Shown here piece after piece: positions 22,937 through 31,000 of a DNA stretch of 64,000 nucleotides. The DNA lies in NCBI RefSeq assembly GCF_004522095.1, contig NZ_SPUI01000003.1, forward strand, positions 682,001 to 746,000, written 5' to 3'. Below the pieces are notes generated by a model. That model saw only the letters and a list, made by a program, of their open reading frames with translations, made no database searches and was not told the DNA's origin. Numbering within the stretch: the first letter of the stretch is position 1; each line of letters opens with the position of its first letter. The translations under genes were made by a program, and so were the position numbers. The DNA is from Nocardioides sp. 503 (GTDB lineage: Bacteria; Actinomycetota; Actinomycetes; Propionibacteriales; Nocardioidaceae).

Positions 22937-23869
22937 ATGTGGGTCGTCTTCGGCGTCGTCATCGTGCTGCTGGCCTGTCAGCGACTGCTGGTGAGCCACG
23001 TGGACCACGCGGCCCTGTCGACCTGGGGCACGATCTTCGTGGCCATCGTCGTGCAGTCGACGCCGTTCCTCGTGGGCGGCGTCCTGCTGGCCTCGGTGAT
23101 CGCGACCGTGCTGTCCGAGCGGGTCGTACGCCGGATGATCCCGTCGAACCCGGCGCTCGCCGTCCCCGTCGCCGGCCTGGCGGGCATCGCGCTGCCCGGC
23201 TGCGAGTGCGCGTCCGTCCCGGTCGCCAGCAGCCTGATGAGCCGCGGCGTGGCACCGGCGGTCGCCCTGACCTTCCTGCTCGCCGCACCGGCGGTCAACC
23301 CGGTCGTGCTCGTGTCCACGGCCGTCGCGTTCCCCGGCCGCCCCGAGGTGGTGCTGGCGCGGTTCGTCGCCTCGCTGCTCACCTCGGTGCTGGTCGGCTG
23401 GCTGTGGCTGCGCCTCGGCGGGAGGGTCCCGCTGCTCAACCCCCGCGCTGCTCACGCCCACGGGGCCGGCGCCACGCAGCGGTTCCTCGACAACGTGCGC
23501 CACGACTTCGTCCACGCCGCCGGCTTCCTCGTCCTCGGGGCGATGCTCGCCGCCGCGGTCAATACTTTCGTGCCCCGCCACGTCGTCGACGGCGTCGCGG
23601 GGCACGTCCTGCTGGCGATCGTGACGATGGCGGCCTTCGCGTTCGTCGTCGCCCTCTGCTCCGAGGCCGACGCCTTCGTCGCGGCGAGCCTCACGGCGTT
23701 CTCCGACACGGCCACGCTGGTCTTCATGGTCGTGGGCCCGGCGATGGACATCAAGCTCGCGTCGATGGAGGCCGGACAGTTCGGCCGCGCCTTCGCGCTG
23801 CGGTTCGTCCCGCTCGTCCTCACCGTCGCCGTCGGCTCGGGCTGCGCGATCGGCTGGTGGCTCCTGTGA
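22937..23869 (+). CDS. Permease of the YcgR/YraQ (DUF318) family, likely zinc-responsive
   Basis: 310 residues, about eight hydrophobic helices. Each half contains a family segment: GIALPGCECASVPVASSLMS with a Cys-x-Cys pair near residue 95, and ALCSEADAFVAASLTAFSD near 240. Bacillus YcgR belongs to this family and is Zur-controlled with its partner YcgQ; the neighbour at 23866 is the YcgQ-type partner. The transported substrate is not established. ATG at 22937 has no clear RBS, although GGAGG lies 55 nt earlier where no start is in frame. Confidence 0.83.
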   Translation: MWVVFGVVIVLLACQRLLVSHVDHAALSTWGTIFVAIVVQSTPFLVGGVLLASVIATVLSERVVRRMIPSNPALAVPVAGLAGIALPGCECASVPVASSLMSRGVAPAVALTFLLAAPAVNPVVLVSTAVAFPGRPEVVLARFVASLLTSVLVGWLWLRLGGRVPLLNPRAAHAHGAGATQRFLDNVRHDFVHAAGFLVLGAMLAAAVNTFVPRHVVDGVAGHVLLAIVTMAAFAFVVALCSEADAFVAASLTAFSDTATLVFMVVGPAMDIKLASMEAGQFGRAFALRFVPLVLTVAVGSGCAIGWWLL

Positions 23870-24582
23870 CCCGGGCGACGCAGGGCGTCCTGCTGACGCT
23901 GGTCGGCGCCGTGCTGATCCGGATCACCGTCGACGACACCTACCTGCGCTACGTCAACACCTGGATGCGGTGGCCGGTCCTGCTCTGCGGGGTGGTCCTG
24001 GTGCTGCTGTCGGTCTCCGACCTGGTCACCTCCTCGCGCGACCCTCGGTCCGAGTCGGACGGCGACGAGGACCGGGAGGACGTCGCCCACCGGGTCCCGA
24101 GGGCGGCGTGGCTGCTGTTCCTGCCTCCGTTGGTCATCTTCTTCGTCTCCCCTCCGGCCCTGGGCGCGTTCCTCGCCGAGCGTGCCACCGAGGCCCCGCC
24201 GCCGAGCAGCGGCCAGCTGGACTCGATGCTGGCGCCGCTGCCCGACGAGGACCCGGTCGAGATGGGCGTGACCGAGTTCTTCGTGCGTGCGGTCTACGAC
24301 CAGGGCGTCTCGCTCCCGGAGCGCCGGGTCAGCCTCGTGGGCTTCGTGAGCCTGGACGAGGACGGCCACTGGTACGTCACCCGCCTGGGCATCAACTGCT
24401 GCGCCGCCGACGCCACCGTGACCCGGGTCGTCGTCCGGGGCGCGGACGCGCCGCCTCGCGACCAGTGGGTCCGCGTGACCGGGACCTGGGTCGACGGATC
24501 CGGGACCGAGGAGGACACGGCTCCGGCGGTCGACGCCGAGGACGTGACGACCGTGGAGGCTCCGCGCTACGAGTACGAGTGA
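23866..24582 (+). CDS. TIGR03943/DUF1980 family membrane protein (YcgQ-like)
   Basis: 238 residues. Two or three N-terminal hydrophobic helices (residues ~8-30, 38-55, 85-105) are followed by an extracytoplasmic domain. Its signature GHWYVTRLGINCCAADATV carries the conserved Cys-Cys pair, probably metal-binding. The GTG overlaps the permease stop, so the two proteins are coupled as in Bacillus YcgQ/YcgR. Likely a zinc-uptake or zinc-sensing accessory; direct evidence for substrate is lacking. Confidence 0.85.
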   Translation: MTRATQGVLLTLVGAVLIRITVDDTYLRYVNTWMRWPVLLCGVVLVLLSVSDLVTSSRDPRSESDGDEDREDVAHRVPRAAWLLFLPPLVIFFVSPPALGAFLAERATEAPPPSSGQLDSMLAPLPDEDPVEMGVTEFFVRAVYDQGVSLPERRVSLVGFVSLDEDGHWYVTRLGINCCAADATVTRVVVRGADAPPRDQWVRVTGTWVDGSGTEEDTAPAVDAEDVTTVEAPRYEYE

Positions 24583-24586
24583 GGGC

Positions 24587-25030
24587 TCAGGAGCCCGACT
24601 CCTCCAGGCCCGAGCTCTCCTGGCAGGGCGTGCAGACCCCGAACAGCTCGAGCGTGTGGCGCACGTCCTCGTAGCCGTGCTTCTCGGCCACGGACGTGGC
24701 CCAGCGCTCGACGGTCGGGCCCGTGATCTCCACCGTGCGTCCGCACTGCCGGCAGACCAGGTGGTGGTGGTGCGAGGCGCCGCAGCGGCGGTAGACCGCC
24801 TCGCCCGCGTCGGTCTTGAGGACGTCCAGCTCACCGGAGTCGACCATGGCCTGGAGGGCGCGGTAGACCGTGGCCAGCCCGACCCGCTCGCCGGCCCGCC
24901 GCAGCAGCTCGTGCACGTCCTGGGCGCTGCGGAAGTCGTCCGAGGACGCCAGGACGTCCTCGATCGCGCGTCGCTGACGCGTCGAGCGCACCACGCGCGA
25001 CGGGTCGGTGTCGGCACTCCCTGCAGCCAT
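24587..25030 (-). CDS. zur: Fur-family transcriptional regulator, probable Zur
   Basis: 147 residues from the ATG at 25030. N-terminal winged helix (TRQRRAIEDVLASSDDFRSA..., LATVYRALQAMVDSG), the metal-site HHHHLVCRQCGRTVE, and a C-terminal FGVCTPC, giving the two CxxC pairs of a structural zinc site. Convergent with the YcgR/YcgQ pair, which carries a Zur-type box, hence Zur rather than Fur. A longer in-frame start (25093) exists but would add an atypical Arg/Ser-rich extension. Confidence 0.85.
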   Translation of the reverse strand: MAAGSADTDPSRVVRSTRQRRAIEDVLASSDDFRSAQDVHELLRRAGERVGLATVYRALQAMVDSGELDVLKTDAGEAVYRRCGASHHHHLVCRQCGRTVEITGPTVERWATSVAEKHGYEDVRHTLELFGVCTPCQESSGLEESGS

Positions 25031-25272
25031 GGGCTCCACTCTCAACGAGGTCGACGGTGGCCCATCGACGACGGACCTGCGAACGCTTCTCAATCTAGCG
25101 CCCGGCGAGCGGTGGCCGACTGCGCCACGTCGAGAGCTCGCCAGCCACCCGGCTAACGAGCCCTGCTAATGAGAACGGACCTCAGCGCGGGTAGGGTTGC
25201 GCGCCGCACGACCCCGTCCCCCGTCGAGGGGGCGCGACCCCACCGCGGGAACGCCCGCACAAAGGAGCACAC

Positions 25273-25551
25273 ATGAACCGCAACGAACTGCGTGAAGCCG
25301 TCGCGACCGAGACCGGCCTGAGCGCCGCCGACGCCGACCGCGCGATCACCGCCGCCTTCGGCGCCATCTCCTCGAGCCTCGCCGCCGGCGACAAGGTGAC
25401 CGTCTCGGGCTTCGGCATCTTCGAGACCCGCCAGCGCGCCGCGCGCACCGGCCGCAACCCCCAGACCGGCGAGACGATGGAGATCGCGGCCAGCACCGCG
25501 CCCGCGTTCAAGCCGGCCGCCGCGCTGAAGCGGCTCGTCTCGGAGGGCTGA
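25273..25551 (+). CDS. HU family DNA-binding protein
   Basis: 92 residues, the standard HU length, with no mycobacterial-type Lys-rich tail. N-terminal helices (MNRNELREAVATETGLS), the turn VSGFGIFETRQRAARTGRNP with the DNA-embracing arm, and the proline-tipped arm RNPQTGETM. Binds and bends DNA non-specifically as a dimer. RBS AAAGGAG precedes the ATG. An 18-bp upstream GC hairpin (GTCCCCCGTCGAGGGGGC) and the GGGTAGGGT element lie in the leader. Confidence 0.92.
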   Translation: MNRNELREAVATETGLSAADADRAITAAFGAISSSLAAGDKVTVSGFGIFETRQRAARTGRNPQTGETMEIAASTAPAFKPAAALKRLVSEG

Positions 25552-25558
25552 GACCCAC

Positions 25559-25588
25559 GCCGGGGCCGGCCCACCGGTCGGCCCCGGC
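25559..25588. terminator. Bidirectional terminator hairpin between the HU gene and fadA6
   Basis: 10-bp stem GCCGGGGCCG / CGGCCCCGGC with a 10-nt loop, located between two convergent stop codons (25551 and 25604). Confidence 0.6.
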
Positions 25589-25603
25589 ACCCCGAGCGTC
25601 CTC

Positions 25604-26755
25604 TCAGAGACGCTCGATGATCGTGACGTTGGCCTGGCCCCCGCCCTCGCACATCACCTGCAGGCCGTAGCGGCCGCCGGTGCGCTCGAGCTCGTGCAGC
25701 ATGGTGGTCATCAGCCGGGTGCCCGTGGCCCCGATGGGGTGGCCGAGCGCGATGCCGCCGCCGTTGACGTTGGTCCTGGCCGGGTCCGCGCCGGTCTCCT
25801 CGGCCCACGCCAGCACGACCGAGGCGAACGCCTCGTTGACCTCGAAGAGGTCGATGTCGTCGATGCTCATGCCGGTCTTCGCCAGCGCCCGTCGGGTCGC
25901 GGGGATCGGCCCGGTCAGCATCCACACCGGGTCGTCGGCGAGCACGCTCAGGTGGTGCACGCGCGCCCGCGGCGTGAGGCCGTGGTCGGCCACGGCCCGC
26001 TCGGAGGCGATCAGCATCGCGCTGGCGGCGTCGGAGATCTGCGACGCCACGGCGGCCGTGATCCGCCCACCCTCCTCCAGCGGCCTGAGCCCGGCCATCT
26101 TCTCGAGGCTGGTGTCGCGGCGGGGTCCCTCGTCGACGGCGACGTCCCCCAGCGGCTCGATCTCACGGTCGAAGCGCCCCTCGTCGATCGCCGTGATCGC
26201 GCGGCGGTGGCTCTCGTAGGCGTAGGCCTCCATGTCCTCGCGGCTGATGTCCCACTTCTCGGCGATCATCTGCGCCGAGCGGAACTGCGAGACCTCCTGG
26301 TCGCCGTAGCGCGCCACCCAGCCGGGCGACTCCGCGAACGGCGTGGAGAAGCCGAACGGCTGCCCCACGACCATGGCCGAGGAGATCGGGATGGCCGACA
26401 TGTTCTGCACTCCGCCGGCGACGATCAGGTCGGCGGTCCCGGACATGACGCCCTGGGCGGCGAAGTGGACGGCCTGCTGGCTCGAGCCGCACTGCCGGTC
26501 GATGGTCACCCCGGGGACGTGCTCGGGCAGTCCGGCGACGAGCCAGGCGGTCCTCGCGACGTCCCCGGCCTGGGAGCCGATCGTGTCGCAGCAGCCCAGG
26601 ATCACGTCGTCGACGGCGCCGGGGTCCACGCCGCTGCGGCGCATGAGCGCGCCCAGCGCGTGGCCGCCCAGGTCGGCGGAGTGGACGCCGGCCAGGCCGC
26701 CGCCGCGGCGGCCGACGGGCGTGCGCACGGCGTCGACGATGTAGGCCTCAGGCAC
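25604..26755 (-). CDS. fadA6: Steroid-pathway thiolase FadA6 (acetyl-CoA acetyltransferase family)
   Basis: 383 residues, same length as M. tuberculosis FadA6. Thiolase catalytic residues: nucleophile Cys89 in TIDRQCGSSQQA, NEAFA, the GGGIALGHPIGATG His loop, and the second Cys in VMCEGGGQAN. In the HIP pathway FadA6 performs a late thiolysis of the opened C/D-ring chain. The order fadA6-ipdF-fadE30, divergent from fadE31-32-33, is the same as in mycobacteria, which supports the specific name over a generic thiolase. Confidence 0.85.
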   Translation of the reverse strand: MPEAYIVDAVRTPVGRRGGGLAGVHSADLGGHALGALMRRSGVDPGAVDDVILGCCDTIGSQAGDVARTAWLVAGLPEHVPGVTIDRQCGSSQQAVHFAAQGVMSGTADLIVAGGVQNMSAIPISSAMVVGQPFGFSTPFAESPGWVARYGDQEVSQFRSAQMIAEKWDISREDMEAYAYESHRRAITAIDEGRFDREIEPLGDVAVDEGPRRDTSLEKMAGLRPLEEGGRITAAVASQISDAASAMLIASERAVADHGLTPRARVHHLSVLADDPVWMLTGPIPATRRALAKTGMSIDDIDLFEVNEAFASVVLAWAEETGADPARTNVNGGGIALGHPIGATGTRLMTTMLHELERTGGRYGLQVMCEGGGQANVTIIERL

Positions 26756-26785
26756 GGGATCCTCCAGGGATGGTCGGGGCGCCGG

Positions 26786-27586
26786 TCATGCGTGCTGGCT
26801 GCTGACGGAGACGACCTCGCCGGTGAGGTAGGACGAGTAGTCGCTGGCGAGGAAGACCATGACGTTGGCGATCTCCCAGGGCTCGGCGGCGCGGCCGAAG
26901 GCCTCACGGCCCTTGAGCTCGGCGAGCAGCTCGTCGCTGGTGACCTTGGCGAGGAAGGGATGCATGGCGAGGCTGGGCGAGACGGCGTTGACGCGGATGC
27001 CGTGCTCGGCGACGTCCATCGCCGCGCTGCGGGTCAGGGCCATGACGCCGGCCTTGGCGGCGGCGTAATGGGCCTGGCCCTCCTGGGCGCGCCACCCGAT
27101 GACCGAGGCGTTGTTGACGATCACGCCGCGGGTGCCGTGGGCGATCATCCGCCGGGACGCGGCGCGCACGCACCGGAAGGTGCCGGTGAGGGTCACGTCC
27201 AGGACCAGCGACCACTGCTCGTCGGTCATGTCGAGCACCGAGGCGGTGCCGCCGAGGCCGGCGTTGTTGATCATCACCTCGACGCCGCCGAAGGGCTCCG
27301 CCGCGTCGAGCAGCGCCTGGACGTCCTCCTCCTTCGTCACGTCGCAGCGCACCGAGGTGACCCGCTCCGCGCCGAACTCCGCGCCCAGCGCGTCGGTCGC
27401 CTCCGCGAGGCGGCGCTCGTGGGTGTCGCCGAGGACGACCGCCTTCGCACCCTCCTCGAGGACCTTGCGGGCCACGGCCGCGCCGATGCCGGCGCCGGCG
27501 GCGGCGGTCACCACGACGGTGCGGCCCGCGAGCAGGCCGTGGCCGGGGACGTAGTCGGGGGCGGGCTGCTCGGCGCGGGAGGTCAT
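26786..27586 (-). CDS. ipdF: SDR dehydrogenase, probable 5-hydroxy-HIP-CoA dehydrogenase IpdF
   Basis: 266 residues. Short-chain dehydrogenase: the glycine-rich loop TAAAGAGIGAAVARKV, NNAGLGG, Ser in NNASVIGW, and the catalytic YAAAK (Tyr-x-x-x-Lys). In the HIP pathway this gene (Rv3559c in M. tuberculosis) oxidises the 5-hydroxyl. It lies between fadA6 and fadE30 and overlaps fadE30 by 4 nt (ATGA), matching the conserved order. Family is certain; the substrate is inferred from synteny. Confidence 0.82.
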   Translation of the reverse strand: MTSRAEQPAPDYVPGHGLLAGRTVVVTAAAGAGIGAAVARKVLEEGAKAVVLGDTHERRLAEATDALGAEFGAERVTSVRCDVTKEEDVQALLDAAEPFGGVEVMINNAGLGGTASVLDMTDEQWSLVLDVTLTGTFRCVRAASRRMIAHGTRGVIVNNASVIGWRAQEGQAHYAAAKAGVMALTRSAAMDVAEHGIRVNAVSPSLAMHPFLAKVTSDELLAELKGREAFGRAAEPWEIANVMVFLASDYSSYLTGEVVSVSSQHA

Positions 27587-28764
27587 CCTCGCGGCTCCTT
27601 CGGTAGGCCGAGCACACGCTCGGCGATGATGTTGCGCTGGACCTCGTCGGAGCCGCCGTAGATCGTGTCGGCCCGGCTGAACAGGAAGAGCGTCTGCAGG
27701 TCTCCCAGACCGTACGGCGGTGAGGTGACGGTGAGCGCCTCGCCGCCGAGCACGTCCATCGCCAGCTCGCCGAGCTCGCGGTGCCACCGGGCCCACAGCA
27801 GCTTGGAGACCGAGGCCTCCGGGCCCTGCGAGCCGGAGTCGTAGGCGCTCAGCGTGCGCAGCGCGTGGGTGCGCATGACCTCGAGGCCCAGCCGGGCCTG
27901 CGCGATCCGGTCGGCGATGACCAGGTCGTCGAAGGCGCCGGTGCGCCGGGCCTCGGCGACGACGCGGTCGAGCTCGCGCGCGAAGCGGACCTGCTGGCCG
28001 ATCGTGGAGACGCCGCGCTCGAAGCCGAGCGTGGCCATCGCGACCCGCCACCCCTCGCCCGGCTCCCCCACGACCAGCCCGGCCTCGGTCTCGGCGCCGT
28101 CGAAGAACACCTCGTTGAACTCCGAGGTGCCGGTCAGCTGCTGGATCGGGCGGACCTCGACGCCGGGCTGGTCCATCGGCACGAGCAGGTAGGCCAGTCC
28201 CGCGTGTCGCTGCGAGCCGGCCTCCGAACGCGCCAGGACGAAGCACCAGTCGGCCTGGTGGGCGAGCGAGGTCCACACCTTCTGGCCGTCGACGACCCAG
28301 CGGTCGCCCTCGAGGCGGGCCTTGGTGCGCACGCCGGCCAGGTCGGAGCCGGCCCCCGGCTCGGAGTAGCCCTGGCACCACAGCTCGGTGACGGCGACGA
28401 TGCCGGGCAGGAAGCGCGCGCGCTGCTCGTCGGTGCCGAGCGCGATCAGGGTCGGGCCGAGCAGCTCCTCGCCGAGGTGGTTGACCGTCGCGGGGGCATC
28501 CGAGCGGGCGTACTCCTCGTGGAAGATCACCTGCTGGAAAAGGCTGAGGCCGCGACCGCCGTGCTCCTCGGGCCAGCCGAGGCAGGTCCACCCGGCCTTC
28601 GCCAGGTGCTGGTTCCACGCGAGCCGCTCGGCGTGGGCCTCGTGCTCGCGGCCCGAGCCGCCCAGGCCCTTGAGCTCCGCGAACTCCCCGACGAGGTTGT
28701 CCTCGAGCCAGGACCGCACCTCCGCGCGGAAGGCCTCGTCCGCCGCGGAGTAGGTCAGGTCCAT
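27583..28764 (-). CDS. fadE30: Acyl-CoA dehydrogenase FadE30 (HIP side-chain oxidation)
   Basis: 393 residues, full-length ACAD fold. FAD/substrate segments CQGYSEPGAGSDLAGVRTKA, the VVDGQKVWTSLAHQADW motif, and the C-terminal YGGSDEVQRNIIAERVLGLP. In mycobacteria FadE30 dehydrogenates the propionyl side chain of the HIP-CoA derivative. The start ATG at 28764 is 7 nt from a long inverted repeat with a KstR2 box, so transcription should be KstR2-controlled. Leads the operon fadE30-ipdF-fadA6. Confidence 0.86.
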   Translation of the reverse strand: MDLTYSAADEAFRAEVRSWLEDNLVGEFAELKGLGGSGREHEAHAERLAWNQHLAKAGWTCLGWPEEHGGRGLSLFQQVIFHEEYARSDAPATVNHLGEELLGPTLIALGTDEQRARFLPGIVAVTELWCQGYSEPGAGSDLAGVRTKARLEGDRWVVDGQKVWTSLAHQADWCFVLARSEAGSQRHAGLAYLLVPMDQPGVEVRPIQQLTGTSEFNEVFFDGAETEAGLVVGEPGEGWRVAMATLGFERGVSTIGQQVRFARELDRVVAEARRTGAFDDLVIADRIAQARLGLEVMRTHALRTLSAYDSGSQGPEASVSKLLWARWHRELGELAMDVLGGEALTVTSPPYGLGDLQTLFLFSRADTIYGGSDEVQRNIIAERVLGLPKEPRG

Positions 28765-28770
28765 GCTTCG

Positions 28771-28805
28771 CACCGTACCAAACCAAGCACTTGTTTGGTA
28801 CGGTG
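28771..28805. promoter_or_regulatory. KstR2 operator in the fadE30/fadE31 divergent promoter
   Basis: ACCAAGCACTTGTT (28782-28795) fits the KstR2 consensus AnCAAGnnCTTGnT at all defined positions. It sits inside a larger inverted repeat with perfect 13-bp arms CACCGTACCAAAC (28771-28783) and GTTTGGTACGGTG (28793-28805). KstR2 is released by HIP-CoA in mycobacteria. The site lies between the fadE30 start (28764) and the fadE31 start (28849), so both operons can be repressed together. Confidence 0.85.
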
Positions 28806-28848
28806 CCGAGCATGACCGAGCAGGACACGGCCGCGCCATGAGCCCGCG

Positions 28849-30024
28849 ATGAGTCTGGAGTTCAGCCGGTCCGAGGACGCCTTCCGGGCGGAGGCCCGGG
28901 CCTGGCTGGCCGAGCACCACCCGGGTCGCCTCCCCTCGATGGACACCGACGAGGGCGCCGCCGCCCACCGCGCCTGGGAGCGCACCCTCGCGGAGGGCCG
29001 CTGGTCGGTCGTGGGCTGGCCCGAGGAGCTCGGCGGGCGCGACGCCTCGCTCACCGAGTGGGTGATCTTCGAGGAGGAGTACTACCGCAGCGGCGCCCCG
29101 ACGCGCATCGCCCAGAACGGCATCTCGCTGCTCTCGCCCATCCTGTTCGAGCACGGCACGCCCGAGCAGCAGCAGTGTTACCTGCCGCCGATGACCGACG
29201 GCACCGAGGTGTGGGCCCAGGCCTGGTCCGAGCCCGAGGCCGGCTCCGACCTCGCCGGCATCCGCAGCCGCGCCACCCGCGACGACGAGCGCGGCGGCTG
29301 GGTGCTCGACGGCCAGAAGATCTGGAGCTCGCGCGCGCCGTTCGCGGACCGCGGCTTCGGGCTCTTCCGCAGCGACCCGGACGCCGAGCGGCACCGCGGC
29401 CTGACGTACTTCCTGTTCCCGCTGGACGCTGACGGCGTCACGGTGCGTCCGATCGCCCAGCTCGACGGCGACGCGGGCTTCGCCGAGATCTTCTTCGAGG
29501 GCGTCTTCGTGCCCGACGCCGACGTGCTGGGCGGCGTGGGCGACGGCTGGCGGGTCGCGATGAGCACCGCCGGCAACGAGCGCGGGCTCTCGCTGCGGGC
29601 CCCCGGCCGGTTCCTCGCCGCGGCCGACCGGCTCCTCGCGCTGTGGCAGGAGCGCGGCGCCTCCGCCCCGCACCTGGCCGACCGGGTCGTCGACGCCTGG
29701 ATCGGCGCGCACGCCTACCGGCTCTACACGTGGGGCACCGTCGACCGGCTCCAGGGCGGCGGCGACCTGGGCGCCGACGGCAGCGTCAACAAGCTCTTCT
29801 GGTCCGAGCTCGACGTGGACCTGCACGAGACCGCGCTCGACCTGCTCGGACCCGAGCAGGAGCTGCGCGGCGAGGGCGCGCCCCGTGACGGCGCCTGGGT
29901 CGACGACTACCTCTTCTCGCTGGGCGGCCCCATCTACGCCGGCACCAACGAGATCCAGCGCAACATCGTCGCGGAGCGCCTGCTCGGCCTGCCCCGCGGC
30001 GACAACCGGAGGGCGGGAGCATGA
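28849..30024 (+). CDS. fadE31: Acyl-CoA dehydrogenase FadE31
   Basis: 391 residues, ACAD fold with QAWSEPEAGSDLAGIRSRAT, VLDGQKIWSSRA and the C-terminal AGTNEIQRNIVAERLLGLP. Actinobacterial steroid ACADs often form alpha2beta2 heterotetramers from adjacent genes; fadE31, fadE32 and fadE33 lie in order with 4-nt and 2-nt junctions. In M. tuberculosis these act after ring opening. The order and the KstR2 operator support the name. Confidence 0.85.
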   Translation: MSLEFSRSEDAFRAEARAWLAEHHPGRLPSMDTDEGAAAHRAWERTLAEGRWSVVGWPEELGGRDASLTEWVIFEEEYYRSGAPTRIAQNGISLLSPILFEHGTPEQQQCYLPPMTDGTEVWAQAWSEPEAGSDLAGIRSRATRDDERGGWVLDGQKIWSSRAPFADRGFGLFRSDPDAERHRGLTYFLFPLDADGVTVRPIAQLDGDAGFAEIFFEGVFVPDADVLGGVGDGWRVAMSTAGNERGLSLRAPGRFLAAADRLLALWQERGASAPHLADRVVDAWIGAHAYRLYTWGTVDRLQGGGDLGADGSVNKLFWSELDVDLHETALDLLGPEQELRGEGAPRDGAWVDDYLFSLGGPIYAGTNEIQRNIVAERLLGLPRGDNRRAGA

Positions 30025-30998
30025 GGTTCGCCCTCTCGGAGGAGCAGCAGGCGTTCGGCAAGGCGGTCGAGGCCCTGCTCGCGGCCACCGACGTCCCGGC
30101 CGCGACCCGGGCCTGGGCGAGCGGGGACACCGCGGCCGGAGAGGCCCTCTGGGGCCGGCTCAGCGAGCTCGGGGTCACCGCCCTGGGCGTCCCCGAGGAG
30201 TTCGGCGGCATCGGCGGCTCGCCGCTCGACCTCGTCGTCGCGCTTGACCGGATCGGCTACCACGGCGCGCCCGGCCCGTACGTCGAGTCCCTCACCCTGG
30301 CCCCCCTGCTCCTGGCCGGCACCTCGCAGGACGGGCTGCTCGAGCAGGTGGCGGAGGGCGCGGCCCGGGTGAGCGTCGCGGCGCCGCCGCTCGCGCCGTA
30401 CGCCCTCGACGCGGAGTCCTCGCACACCTTCCTGCTGGCCGACGGCGCGCTGTCGCACGCGATCGTGGAGCGACCCCTCACCTCCGTCGATCCGGCGCGC
30501 CGGCTCGCGGCGGTCACCGCCGGCGAGCCCGTCGGCCAGGTGCCGCCGGCGACCGTCGACCTGGCCCTGGACCACGCCGCCCTCGCCGCCTCGGCCGTCC
30601 TGGTCGGCGCGGGGCAGCGGCTGCTCGACGAGGCGGTCGCCTACGTCGGCCAGCGCCGCCAGTTCGGTCGCGCGATCGGTGAGTACCAGGCGGTCAAGCA
30701 CGCCCTGGCCGACGTGCGCGTGGCCCTCGACTTCGCCCGCCCGCTGGTGCACGGCGCCGCGCTCGAGCTCGGCGACCGCTCGGACGTCGCCGCGCGCGAC
30801 GTCTCCGCGGCGAAGGTCGCCGCCTCCGAGGCCGCCCACCTCGCCGCCCGCACCGCCCTGCAGGTGCACGGCGCGGTGGGCTACACCCTCGAGCTCGACC
30901 TCAGCATCTGGATCCTGAAGGTGCGGGCCCTGGTGGGCGCCTGGGGCGCACCGGCCCACCACCGGGCCCGCGTCCTCGACAGCCTGACGGGAGCCTGA
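30021..30998 (+). CDS. fadE32: Acyl-CoA dehydrogenase FadE32 (short subunit)
   Basis: 325 residues, shorter than a typical 380-aa ACAD. The N-terminal helical domain is normal, the middle beta domain (residues ~115-185) is reduced, and the C-terminal helical domain has the FGRAIGEYQAVKHALADV segment. The shortened middle part suggests this subunit does not bind FAD fully by itself and works with FadE31 or FadE33. Starts at ATG overlapping the fadE31 stop. Confidence 0.83.
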   Translation: MRFALSEEQQAFGKAVEALLAATDVPAATRAWASGDTAAGEALWGRLSELGVTALGVPEEFGGIGGSPLDLVVALDRIGYHGAPGPYVESLTLAPLLLAGTSQDGLLEQVAEGAARVSVAAPPLAPYALDAESSHTFLLADGALSHAIVERPLTSVDPARRLAAVTAGEPVGQVPPATVDLALDHAALAASAVLVGAGQRLLDEAVAYVGQRRQFGRAIGEYQAVKHALADVRVALDFARPLVHGAALELGDRSDVAARDVSAAKVAASEAAHLAARTALQVHGAVGYTLELDLSIWILKVRALVGAWGAPAHHRARVLDSLTGA

Positions 30999-31000
30999 CG

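Noticed and set aside
25165..25180. Second Zur box (TAATGAGAAC) upstream of the HU gene
   Set aside because: Only a half-site; no symmetric partner within 25 nt.
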